A stretch of 38,246 bases of DNA from Cymbomonas tetramitiformis (taxonomy: Eukaryota > Chlorophyta > Pyramimonadophyceae > Pyramimonadales > Pyramimonadaceae): NCBI GenBank assembly GCA_001247695.2, contig LGRX02025912.1:1-38246 (forward strand). The letters run 5' to 3'. This document shows, piece by piece, positions 22,101 through 29,587 of this stretch. Numbering within the stretch: position 1 is the stretch's first letter; every line of letters begins with the position of its first letter. The notes beneath the pieces are model-generated. The model searched no databases and was not told the origin of the DNA. It saw nothing but the letters and a program-made list of their open reading frames with translations. Both the position numbers and the translations under genes were made by a program.

Positions 22101-23340
22101 CAAAATCGGGAGGTGGGTGAAGAACAATGCCTTCCCGGTGCAGAGCATCATGAACGGAATGGGGCGGCAGAAGACCATTCAGTATGTACGAGGGTTACTT
22201 ATGGCACTTCGCAACGAAGTTCCACGGCCACTTGTCGTCCCCGCTCTTGTACGGGACCGCGTTGTTGTGGCCGATAAAGGGAAGAAGCACACATTGACCG
22301 AAGGCGAGCGAGCGTGCATCGATGTTTGGATGCGCACCAATGTGGGGCATTACCGACGGTTGCAAGACCTGCTTGATGCATATCATGAGGACTTACGAAC
22401 AAGGTAAGGCCTCATCTAATCAATGCCTGAATGAAACACTAAGTAAACATGGCCATGTTCGTGCATGATTTCCATCCACGTTTTCACAAACTAATCACTC
22501 AGGTGATTCGCAGGGTCAAGAGAGGCGGTCGTGGCTTGAAGAAAGGACTGCAAAGGAGGATGACATGCCGTCTAGCCGCCGACGAAGATCCGACTCCTTG
22601 GCTCGGACGACCATTCACTCCCGACGAAATCGAGTTGTTGCGTGGTTGCCCCACAAAGTGCCGCAGGTTTAACAAGGTACAAGTGGGTAACATGCGATTC
22701 CGCATCGCTGCTGTGGACAAGAAGTTCAAAACTGTCCAGTGTTATTTCCGCTCTTTTTCATCGAACGCGTGCGTGGAACAAGTGAAGAGGAAGAGACTGA
22801 TAGGTGCGTGCCTTTCTGCTTATGATTAATGAGTAAACATGGCCATGTTCTAGCCCTACCTAGTAATGTATTGTGATAACAGGGCCATGTTCACCTAGTT
22901 TCTTTAGATACCCTGGGTAAACATGGCCATGTTCAGACGATTCCAGTAGTTTTTGCAAACTAATTCCTCAATTATACATGCGTGCCAGGCTCGCCCGTCT
23001 TGAAGACGTCTATGCCATCAAGCTGGGTGGGGTCGAGTACATATTTGTCAAGGCGGCTTGGCTGCAGAAGCCGACAAAAGCGAAGATCGCCATGTATAAC
23101 CGGATGAACTCCATAGTTGGCCCGGACAGCGTCACTGGCTGTTTCTTTTGCGATGACCCCGAGAACCCTGACACCGTCTTCGATACCACAGAGCCATTCA
23201 TGCTCGCAGATAAGATCGCGTCGCAAGTAGTAATTGTGAAGCATCCTTGCATGCAAACTGCGGTGGTTCTTGACCCTCGAGCAGATTTCTTCGAGCAGAA
23301 TGTCCAGGATGAAAATCCTAGCGAGGACGAGCTTGCTTAG
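16141..23340 (+). CDS. CACTA/EnSpm-like transposase gene (TNP2 and DUF4218-like), 13 exons, with frame breaks
   Basis: Exons are 16141-16454, 17079-17390, 17645-18313, 18412-18761, 18867-19191, 19189-19272, 19504-19981, 20153-20640, 20829-21143, 21334-21678, 21919-22403, 22514-22803 and 22989-23340. Donor and acceptor phases agree at nearly every GT-AG junction, which strongly supports one gene. Exons 1-3 encode basic and Ser/Asp-rich sequence with SDSDDSSLP repeats. Exon 4 has the N-terminal Cys cluster CGCSRC (18470-18487), and exon 7 a second one (CVNGCCRF, CRTCSTCGADR). Exons 8-9 are TNP2-like (ADGATVWKDL; PIYELFVD; FSRLPYWDEAKDYLIDLMH). Exon 11 is DUF4218-like (LNTHLLCHVVDQLRDLGPV; WMFVFESLNGKIG). 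Catalytic acidic residues are likely the Asp of ADG, the Asp of IDLMH and the Glu of FES. Frame breaks occur at 19190 (TGA overlapping the next frame), near 20405, near 21590, and probably at the exon 12/13 junction. The copy is decayed, miscalled, or spliced differently there. Confidence 0.75.
16455..17078 (+). repeat. intron 1 of the transposase with a 259-bp tandem duplication
   Basis: A 106-nt block starting GTAGGGCCCTACCTGCC and ending CGCTGTAG occurs at 16455, 16714 and 16973. Each is bounded like an intron (GT to AG), and they are separated by two copies of a 153-nt segment. The duplication period is exactly 259 bp. If all three blocks were spliced, the 153-nt segments would introduce a TGA stop, so one 624-nt intron is the simpler reading. 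Confidence 0.8.
17421..17590. repeat. two 76-bp repeat units inside transposase intron 2
   Basis: Units contain TATACATAAACAAGGG, GTAAGTAGGGCC, CTATACTCAAGTACTG and GCATGGCCATGTGTA, as in the arrays at 12261 and 23390. They sit wholly within the intron 17391-17644. Confidence 0.85.
18412..18761 (+). other. transposase exon 4: Cys-cluster exon
   Basis: This exon encodes an Arg-rich start, CGCSRCVENN, and then KEVSTRTIYTHKRLYGWHVP, followed by a Pro/acidic linker. A CxCxxC cluster followed by a basic Thr/Arg-His segment is seen at the N terminus of TNP2-type and related fungal transposases. It is a likely zinc-binding DNA-recognition part. Confidence 0.65.
19504..19981 (+). other. transposase exon 7: helical segment and zinc motif
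   Basis: It is read in phase 0 from a TTTCGCAG acceptor. The segment LLEWNLEHGLSQGSFNDLLE followed by LPKMFPEGTLPKNYQEA matches the usual pre-catalytic part of TNP2 transposases. CVNGCCRF and CRTCSTCGADR form a second Cys cluster. The exon ends with a GTAAGT donor in phase 1. Confidence 0.65.
20153..21143 (+). other. transposase exons 8-9: catalytic TNP2-like region
   Basis: Exon 8 (20153-20640) has VILGCADGATVW and MHPTIRGKFVNMEVFGICSG, then changes frame at about 20405 into WDGVPCYDIVKKETFNLRCM. Exon 9 (20829-21143) carries SRLPYWDEAKDYLIDLMHLI, with the Asp-x-Met-His block typical of this superfamily. The intervening intron contains three TGGCCAT motifs. Confidence 0.7.
21919..22403 (+). 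other. transposase exon 11: DUF4218-like domain
   Basis: Opened by a GGGGATTCAG acceptor in phase 0. The order is a helical start, HWWVLNTHLLCHVVDQLRDL, then GPVREYWMFVFESLNGKIG, then VQSIMNGMGRQKTIQYVRG. This matches the HLL...LRxxGPxxxxWMFxFExxNG layout of DUF4218, and the Glu of FES is a candidate third catalytic acid. Confidence 0.75.
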
Positions 23341-23389
23341 TACTTAGGCCTGCAGTACGACATGGCATTTGTGTAGTGTAAATAGATAG

Positions 23390-23660
23390 CATCAGTTTGT
23401 GTATATACATAAAAAAGGGTAAGTATGGCCCTACCTATCATGTATCTATATACAAGTACAGTGTAGGTATGGCCATGTCTATACATAAACAAGGGTAGGT
23501 AGGGCCCTACCTATCATGTATCTATACTCAAGTACTAGTCAGGTAAGGCCATGTTTATACATAAACAAGGGTGGGTAGGGCCCTACCTATCATGTATCTA
23601 TACTCAAGTACAAGGTAAATATGGTCATGTCTATACATAAACAAGGGTAAGTAGGGCCTT
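23390..23660. repeat. 76-bp tandem array (right)
   Basis: About three and a half units have a period near 76 bp, the same unit and orientation as the left array at 12261-12895 (TATGGCCATGTCTATACATA, AGGGCCCTACCT, CTATACTCAAGTAC). The array starts 50 bp after the transposase stop codon. Confidence 0.9.
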
Positions 23661-23689
23661 AATTTAGTAAGGACTATTTTACTCATTTA

Positions 23690-24240
23690 GTAAGGACTAA
23701 ATAAGCGTAATAGCCCCAAAAAAACAGATTCTAAAAATATTTTTTTCCAATGTTTTCAAGTACAGCCCAGGTACAGCCCAGGTACAGGGTAGGTACTGCC
23801 CCCTACTTACCCCTTACCTACCCAATGCCCATACTGACCTAACTTTGAGGTGCTGTAACAGGAAGCGTAAAATGTTTTTTCAGTTAAATCTTTGGAGACT
23901 GTCCATAGTAAGGACTAAATAAGCGTAATAGCCCAAAAAAAAACAGATTCCAAAAATATTTTTTTCCAATGTTTTCAAGTACAGCCCAGGTACAGCCCAG
24001 GTACAGGGTAGGTATTGCCCCCTACTTACCCCTTACCTACCCAATGCCCATACTGACCTAACTTTGAGGTGCTGTAACAGGAAGCGTAAAATGTTTTTCA
24101 GTTAAATCTTTGGAGACTGTCCATAGTAAGGACTAAATAAGCGTAATAGCCCAAAAAAAAACAGATTCCAAAAATATTTTTTTCCAATGTTTTCAAGTAC
24201 AGCCCAGGTACAGCCCCAAGTACAGGGCAGGTGCCGAGTA
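23690..24240. repeat. 218-bp tandem repeat
   Basis: ACTAAATAAGCGTAATAGCC begins at 23696, 23914 and 24132, spacing exactly 218. Units include an A-run followed by CAGATTC(T/C)AAAAATATTTT, the doublet CAGCCCAGGTA and GGAAGCGTAAAATG. The last unit is truncated. The array lies between the 76-bp array and the right candidate end of the DNA element. Confidence 0.9.
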
Positions 24241-24470
24241 GCACAACTTTGAGGCCTCAAAAAGTGAGGTTACCAAAGCCATTCCACCCAAAACTTCGCT
24301 CCATATGTCTTACATCGACCCAAACCATCGATATCAACAATAAAAAACAAACTATCGGAAACTTCATTTCACCCGATTTTGGCTGGTTTTGCCATTTTAC
24401 TGCCGACATTGCCCAAGTAGGGCCCTACTTGGCTCGAAACACAAGGTAAACACAAGGTAGACACAAGGTT
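24241..24470. other. right subterminal region of the DNA element, no gene
   Basis: No protein-like ORF is present. It contains the palindromic CCAAGTAGGGCCCTACTTGG (24414-24433) and three ACACAAGGT motifs (near 24440-24468). Confidence 0.5.
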
Positions 24471-24484
24471 CTAACTTTGTAGGG
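24471..24484 (-). repeat. candidate right terminal inverted repeat
   Basis: The reverse complement reads CCCTACAAAGTTAG, a 12-of-14 match to 12005-12018. The gypsy pol frame loses its family resemblance here. Confidence 0.4.
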
Positions 24485-26685
24485 ACCTCCACCAGATCCA
24501 TGTACCAGCGCGCCTGTCTGCGACTGAGCTCTCTCCCAGGTTCCATCAGCCATTCAAGGGGGCGGTGATCGCCCTGGATGCGGAAGTTGGTGAAGATGAG
24601 GTAATGCCGCCAGGTGACGGTGGTACAGTGGTGCAGGGCGCCTAGTTCTCGCTCGCCAGTGTGGTAGTTCTGCTCAGCAGCTGAGAACTGGCGGCTCTCG
24701 TATGCTATCACGCGCAGACCGAGACCATCTCCGTTGTCTTGCATCAGCACTCCCCCAAGGGCGATGCCGCTGGCGTCCGTCTGCACCACAAAAGGTGCTG
24801 TGCCGTCTGCGGCACCCTTAATGTTGGGTAAAGCGAGAACTGGTGCTGAGGTGAGGGCCTTCTTCAGTTCCTCGAAGGCCCACTGCTGCATGGGACCCCA
24901 CTCCCAGGGTACGTCCGATTTGGTCAGCCGGGTGAGGGGCTGAGCGATCTCGGAGAAGCAGTGAATGAATCTGCGGTAATACCCCGCCAGGCCCAAGAAT
25001 TGCCTGACGTGGGTAACCGTCTCCAGTTCTGGCCAGTCTCTCACTGCAGCCACCTTGTCGTGTTGGGGTCTACAGCCATCCGCGGAAATGCAGTGACCAA
25101 GGAACCGCAAGGATTTCTTCAACAGTTGACACTTGGATCTTTTGAGGAAGACGCCCTTCTCCCTGCACGTCAGGAGCAACTGCTTGACGTGTTCGTAGTG
25201 CTCTGCGGCGGTGTTGCTGAAAACGACCACGTCATCAATGAAGATCCGGACAAAGGGGAGATGACCCAGAGCCCGCTGCATTCGTCGCTGGTACTGAGAT
25301 GGTGAGTTCTGCAGTCCCTGTGGCATGACCAACCACTCATATGACCCCATCTGGGTGGTGCAGGCGGTCTTCTCGACGTCTTCTGGAGCCATCGGGACTT
25401 GCCAGAAGCCATCCACCGCGTCGAATGAGGAGAAGAACTTCGCACCCTGCATCTCGTCGAACATCATCTGGATGTCTGGAAGGGGGTACTTGTCCTTCAC
25501 TGTCTGGCGGTTAAGAAGTCGGTAATCGATCACCAGTCGCAGCTCCTTGGGGTTCCCTGGTTTGGGGACCATCAGACAGGGAGCTGCATAGGGGCTGGAC
25601 GAGGGCCGGATGTAGCCCTTGGACATCAAGGTCTCGACGCGCTCTCGAAGTTGGCGGAGTTCCTCTGCTGACTTCTTGTAGATGCGCTGGCAGGGCGGCC
25701 CCTTCTTGCTCAGCTCAGGGTCCAGGTTGATGTTGGCCTCATCTTGGGGATCATGTCTGAGACCGTCAATGTTCGGTAGAGCAGTCGTCATCTCCTTCTT
25801 GTACTCTTCACCCCAGAAGTCCTGAAATTTGAGGGTCCACTCGGGGCCCACTTCTGCGTCTTCAGTATCTGCAGGGGGTTCGGCGTCTTCAGAGTCGATA
25901 GCCGTAGCTGCAAAGGCAGAAGTCGTATCACCATGGGACTTCTCGGCCATCATGAGCCAGGCGGGTTGTATCCCCGGGTCATCGTTGCCGCGCAGCTTCT
26001 GCGTCTCCGCGTACACCAGGTACTTCTTCAACTGGGCGGGGGTCAGGAACACCTCATCCACCAATCCCGCACAGGCCGTGCCCTTCGGAGACTTGTCTCC
26101 AGATGCTTTCCCAGGAGAACAGCCTGTGATGGTGACGCGATCTCCAATCTTACCACTGCGGGACTTCCTGAGGAAAGAGACGGAACCATTCCCTTCATAG
26201 CCCAGAGTGACAGGAGAGTGACTGCGCAGCCACCTTCCGCCAAGAATAACATCCACCTGTATGCCCAGTGGTAGGATTCGAAGGGCAAGGGCGTTCTCTG
26301 TATAGGTGCCCGTAGTGGTGTGTGTGTTAAACTTGGCGTACGCGGTGGCGCCAGTGATCTTTACAGATCCATCTGCTAAGGTGACTCGCATCTCGGAGCC
26401 AGCTCGTGTCGTGAGGCCACATCGCTTGGCGCTCTGCTCCGAGATGAAGTTGTCAGAGGCCCCCGAGTCGATCAGCACCTTGACCGTGTGCCCTCTGAGG
26501 GTTGCATAGAACACCAGTAGCAGCGGTCCTTCTTCGTCATGTGCCGCTGCGAGAGTACCCTCAATGTCGGTCTTCCACTGAACTCCCCCATCCGTGCGTA
26601 TGCTTTTGCACTTAAGGTTGGGGAGGAGGTTGTCCGAGGCCTCGCGGCATTCTTCCAACGTTTGCCTACACGCGGCGTAGAACTC
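24485..26685 (-). CDS. gypsy pol: aspartic protease, reverse transcriptase, RNase H (integrase missing)
   Basis: The protease has the LIDSGASDNFI active site (Asp codon at 26467-26469). The reverse transcriptase has ELRLVIDYRLLN, the SSFDAVDGFWQVPM block and the catalytic FIDDVVVFS. It continues with FLGHCISADGC and the RT connection LAGYYRRFIHCFSEIAQPL. RNase H has VVQTDASGIALGGVL, YHTGERELGAL and GDHRPLEWL. Pol similarity ends at QARWYMDLVE, where an integrase linker would follow. The remaining codons down to a stop at 24397 come from the adjoining DNA element and are excluded. It is in the same frame as the three upstream segments, behind a TAG at 26686-26688. Confidence 0.9.
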
Positions 26686-27084
26686 CTAATCCAGCAAGTC
26701 AACATCTTCAGTCGGGTGGCTGACGAGGTTGTCTACACTCGCCGTCAGCAGGGTACCCGCTGAGGTGCATTCGCTCGAGGTGGGGCTGACATGAGTGGTG
26801 TCGCTGGTGGTAGGGCTCACATGGGTGGTGCTGCTGGTAGTGGGGCTCACGTGAGTGGTGCCGCTGGTGGTAGGGCTTACATGAGTAGTGCCGCTTACTG
26901 CGGGGCTCACGTGGGTAGTGCCGCTTGCTGTGGGGCTCACATGGGTAGCGACACTGTTGGTGAGACTGCTATGGGTGAGGGGATCCTCGTCATGCTGAGG
27001 GCTGCTAGTGGGGAAGTTGTGGGCGAGTTGGTGGGAGCTCTGGTGATCAGTTCTCGCCTCAGGGGTCCCAGCTGCTGCCATCTG
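26686..27084 (-). CDS. Thr/Ser-rich repeat segment of the gypsy polyprotein
   Basis: This open segment lies between two in-frame TAG codons (27085-27087 and 26686-26688). About eight degenerate ten-residue repeats of the form THVSPTTSGT fill the middle, and the end is acidic (HPTEDVDLLD). It is probably a flexible linker before the protease rather than an independent gene. Confidence 0.6.
   Translation of the reverse strand, partial: QMAAAGTPEARTDHQSSHQLAHNFPTSSPQHDEDPLTHSSLTNSVATHVSPTASGTTHVSPAVSGTTHVSPTTSGTTHVSPTTSSTTHVSPTTSDTTHVSPTSSECTSAGTLLTASVDNLVSHPTEDVDLLD
26770..26960 (-). repeat. 30-bp coding repeat
   Basis: About seven to eight units of 30 bp (with GGGCTCACATGGGTGGT and variants on the plus strand) encode the Thr-His-Val-Ser-Pro decapeptide repeat of the gypsy linker. 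Confidence 0.85.
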
Positions 27085-28437
27085 CTAGGTGTAGCAGAGC
27101 GAATCGACTGAGGGCTCCTCTTCCATCACCTCGGGGTCTTCAGCGATGGGGTGGCTGTCGAGACGGGGCGGCGCTTCATCTGCTTCATGCGTTCTGACGG
27201 TGGTCATCTGTTGGGTGAAGCAAAGCGAGCTGGATGTAGAGGTTTCCTCTGCCACTGCGCAGTCGGATGAACCTTCAAGGTTTCCTCCCGGGGTGGCCCG
27301 CGCGTTGTCATGGTGCGAAGATGTCGTCTCTGTTGTGGGCTCGACCAGCGGGGATGATGGAGGGGACGCTCCCAAGGGGCTGGGACCCAGCTTCCTCATC
27401 TTGTACTGGTGTACTGCGTGTAGACTGCACCAGGCGCCAGGTAGGCCCACGTCTCCCGCTGTCCCGGGTATCGTGCCCACTTCAGTGTCCAGGGTGCAGA
27501 GAGATGCCGAGGATCTCGCTGCTGCTCTTCGTGCGCCCTCCTTTTCCCACAGCCTGCTACCTGGGGAAGAGTCTGGGCTCGAAGTGGCGATCGCCTCCAG
27601 CTGCTCGGCGGGCGACAGCTCTCTCCAAGCCGCGTAGAGGTCGGAGGGGCTGGCGCTAGGGGGCTCGAAGACTTGCTGGCGGCCGTCGTGTGAGAGGAGG
27701 TGCCACAATGCTATGCGCTGATGGCCCTCCCTGCGATCTTGAGGCTCGCGGGCAATGCGCACTCTCTCTGCCAGCTGGTTGGCGCGGTTCACGTGCTCCT
27801 TTGGCGATCGACTCCCAGAGCGTATGCGGCTACGGGTGCGCTCCCACATCTTATCCACCAGGTCTTTGGCAGCCTCCGGGGATTTGCGCAGAGCTCTGCG
27901 GACCTTTTGCATGGCGACCTCGAGAGGGAGGGAGTACAGATCTCTCTTCCAGTGCCACGCAGTTAGCCTCTTCTGCGGATCTGCAAGGTTGGACTGATAG
28001 TTGGGTAATGGTAGGACAACACGCGGTTGGGGGCGAAGATCGCGGGGCTCTCCACGGTTGCTGCCCATAATGGGGGGTCTGTGCCGGGGAACTCGCCGCC
28101 CCCTCCGACCCTCGATCCTTGCCTGTGTGTAAGCAGGGCCGTCATCAAGAGGTAGTGACGGCTCGTCGAAAGGGGCGCTTTCTGCAAGGGGGTGGCTGAT
28201 CAGGTCATCCCTCGGTAGCGATGGGGCACCAGCTGAGCGGTAGGTGCGTCGCAAGCGGGTTCCAGAGGTGAAGGCCACGCTCTTGGGATGAGGTCGATGG
28301 CCCCAAGGGTCTCTGCGTCCTCGTGCGCGTCGGGGTTCCACTGGCTCTGACCGCTTCTCCAGGGCGGAGAGGGTCTGATCATCAGGGTGTGACCTCACTT
28401 CCCCGAAGGGCAGGGTCGGGGACTGGTCGCCGGCCAG
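27085..28437 (-). CDS. Arg/Ser/Pro-rich linker segment of the gypsy polyprotein
   Basis: The frame is open from the TGA at 28438-28440 to the TAG at 27085-27087. The content is basic (RRARGRRDPWGHRPHP, RTRSRIRSGSRS) with a helical portion (AMQKVRRALRKSPEAAKDLV) and Ser/Thr-rich stretches toward the end. There is no family match that I recognise. It sits where some elements carry an extra protein between nucleocapsid and protease. It is in frame with gag before it and with the next segment after it. Confidence 0.6.
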   Translation of the reverse strand: MAGDQSPTLPFGEVRSHPDDQTLSALEKRSEPVEPRRARGRRDPWGHRPHPKSVAFTSGTRLRRTYRSAGAPSLPRDDLISHPLAESAPFDEPSLPLDDGPAYTQARIEGRRGRRVPRHRPPIMGSNRGEPRDLRPQPRVVLPLPNYQSNLADPQKRLTAWHWKRDLYSLPLEVAMQKVRRALRKSPEAAKDLVDKMWERTRSRIRSGSRSPKEHVNRANQLAERVRIAREPQDRREGHQRIALWHLLSHDGRQQVFEPPSASPSDLYAAWRELSPAEQLEAIATSSPDSSPGSRLWEKEGARRAAARSSASLCTLDTEVGTIPGTAGDVGLPGAWCSLHAVHQYKMRKLGPSPLGASPPSSPLVEPTTETTSSHHDNARATPGGNLEGSSDCAVAEETSTSSSLCFTQQMTTVRTHEADEAPPRLDSHPIAEDPEVMEEEPSVDSLCYT

Positions 28438-29316
28438 TCATTCATCGTCCTCAACCGGGGGAAGACCGTCACCCTCCACAAGCTCGATACCGGCGAGGGC
28501 CGCCAGGGTCTGGTAGCTCTGCTCGTCCTCACAGGTAGCAAGTGCCAAGACCTCCTCGGAGAACTCCTCTGGGACGCCATCCACCGAGGAGATGTCCTCC
28601 TGCTGCTCGATGGCCCAGACGGCGGCGGCTACGAACCCAGGGGAATTTGCCAATCGAGCAGGTGCATTGGCCCTCCACTCCTTGAGCTTGGTCTCATCCG
28701 TGCAGTTACGGACGATGTGCTCCGCGGAGCCGCAGGCGAAGCACCGGCGGACCTTCGGAGCGTCAGGGCGGGAGAGACCAGGTGGTGGTGGCAATGGGGT
28801 AACTGCCGCGGCAGCGGTGGTGGTGGGCCCATTCTCCAGCATGGCAAGAGCTGGGCGGCTCGAGGAGGGGGTACGCCTGAAGAAGGGGGTGCGAGGTGAT
28901 GGGTTGGCGAAGGAAACAGTACGGGGAGGACGGTCTTGAGTGCGCCTCTGAGCCGCCTCCGTGTCAATGTCACTCTCCACCTCCTCAGCGACCTCCCGTA
29001 TCTTCAACAGGGCGTTGTGGGTGCCTGGGATATCGTCAGTGACAGCCTTCCTCTCCCACTCCTCTGGCTTGGAGACATCCAGGTGGATGGCTCTCAGGCG
29101 CCGCATCACCTTGGGTGCATACTTCAACCCTCGGCGGTACGTGGAGAGCATGGACAAGTTGGACATCTCCACGCAATTGGGGACTCTGCCAGCCAGGAAG
29201 TTGACGGAGGCCATGCGGGTCTCCAATCGCGAAAAATACTCCGCCGCGGTCTCGCTCGTCGCCTGCCTCAGTGCAATGGCCTCACCGTGTGCGTTCTCCA
29301 GCAGGGAAGATATCTT
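28438..29316 (-). CDS. gypsy gag: capsid C part and zinc knuckle
   Basis: It begins inside the capsid region after the small insertion (SSLLENAHGEAIALRQ, then TAAEYFSRLETRMASVNFLA), typical of a retrotransposon gag. A CCHC knuckle, CFACGSAEHIVRNC (Cx2Cx4Hx4C, about 28700-28742), follows a Pro-rich hinge. It ends in an acidic tail and TGA at 28438-28440, and the same frame continues directly. Confidence 0.8.
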   Translation of the reverse strand, partial: KISSLLENAHGEAIALRQATSETAAEYFSRLETRMASVNFLAGRVPNCVEMSNLSMLSTYRRGLKYAPKVMRRLRAIHLDVSKPEEWERKAVTDDIPGTHNALLKIREVAEEVESDIDTEAAQRRTQDRPPRTVSFANPSPRTPFFRRTPSSSRPALAMLENGPTTTAAAAVTPLPPPPGLSRPDAPKVRRCFACGSAEHIVRNCTDETKLKEWRANAPARLANSPGFVAAAVWAIEQQEDISSVDGVPEEFSEEVLALATCEDEQSYQTLAALAGIELVEGDGLPPVEDDE

Positions 29317-29587
29317 ACCCCGATTGGCCGGCCCCGGGCCGAACTGAGTCGCCAAAATGAGGCCCGGGCCGAAGAGGGGCCGAAAGAGAAATTGCTTTGG
29401 GGCCGAACCAATTTGGCGCAAACTTCTAAAATTTTGATGAAAATTTTACGATTTTTGCATTTCCCCATACTTAATATTAAAACTTTCGCGCCTGCGGCGG
29501 GCATTTTGTAGTTTGGACCGGGCGGACCGAAGGCGGGCCGAAGGAAAATTTGATTTGGGGCCGTACCGACTCAACGGAAGATATCTT
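29305..29587. mobile_element. 259-bp insertion with 12-bp target duplication
   Basis: GGAAGATATCTT occurs at 29305-29316 and again at 29576-29587, flanking 259 bp that break the gag frame. The insert has GC-rich ends (GGCCGGCCCCGGGCCG at the left) and an AT-rich middle. A degenerate direct repeat (GGGGCCGAAAGAGAAATTG near 29383 and GCGGGCCGAAGGAAAATTTG near 29534) lies inside. No terminal inverted repeat or RNA polymerase III box pair was recognised, so the class (SINE-like, solo element or MITE) is open. Confidence 0.75.

Larger units (their letters stand above)
12005..24484 (+). mobile_element. candidate CACTA/EnSpm-like DNA transposon with two divergent genes
   Basis: The unit contains a TNP2/DUF4218-like transposase on plus and an accessory gene on minus, and is bracketed by 76-bp repeats. 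Near the outer limits, the left sequence CCCTACGAATTTAG (12005-12018) and the reverse complement of 24471-24484 (CCCTACAAAGTTAG) match at 12 of 14 positions. Both are followed by CCTTGT(A/G)TCTACCTTGTG-type sequence. On the right the unit abuts a Ty3/gypsy pol frame that stops resembling pol at this point. No clear target-site duplication is visible, and the left flank is not gypsy sequence, so the borders are provisional. The class is inferred from the transposase domains. Confidence 0.5.
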
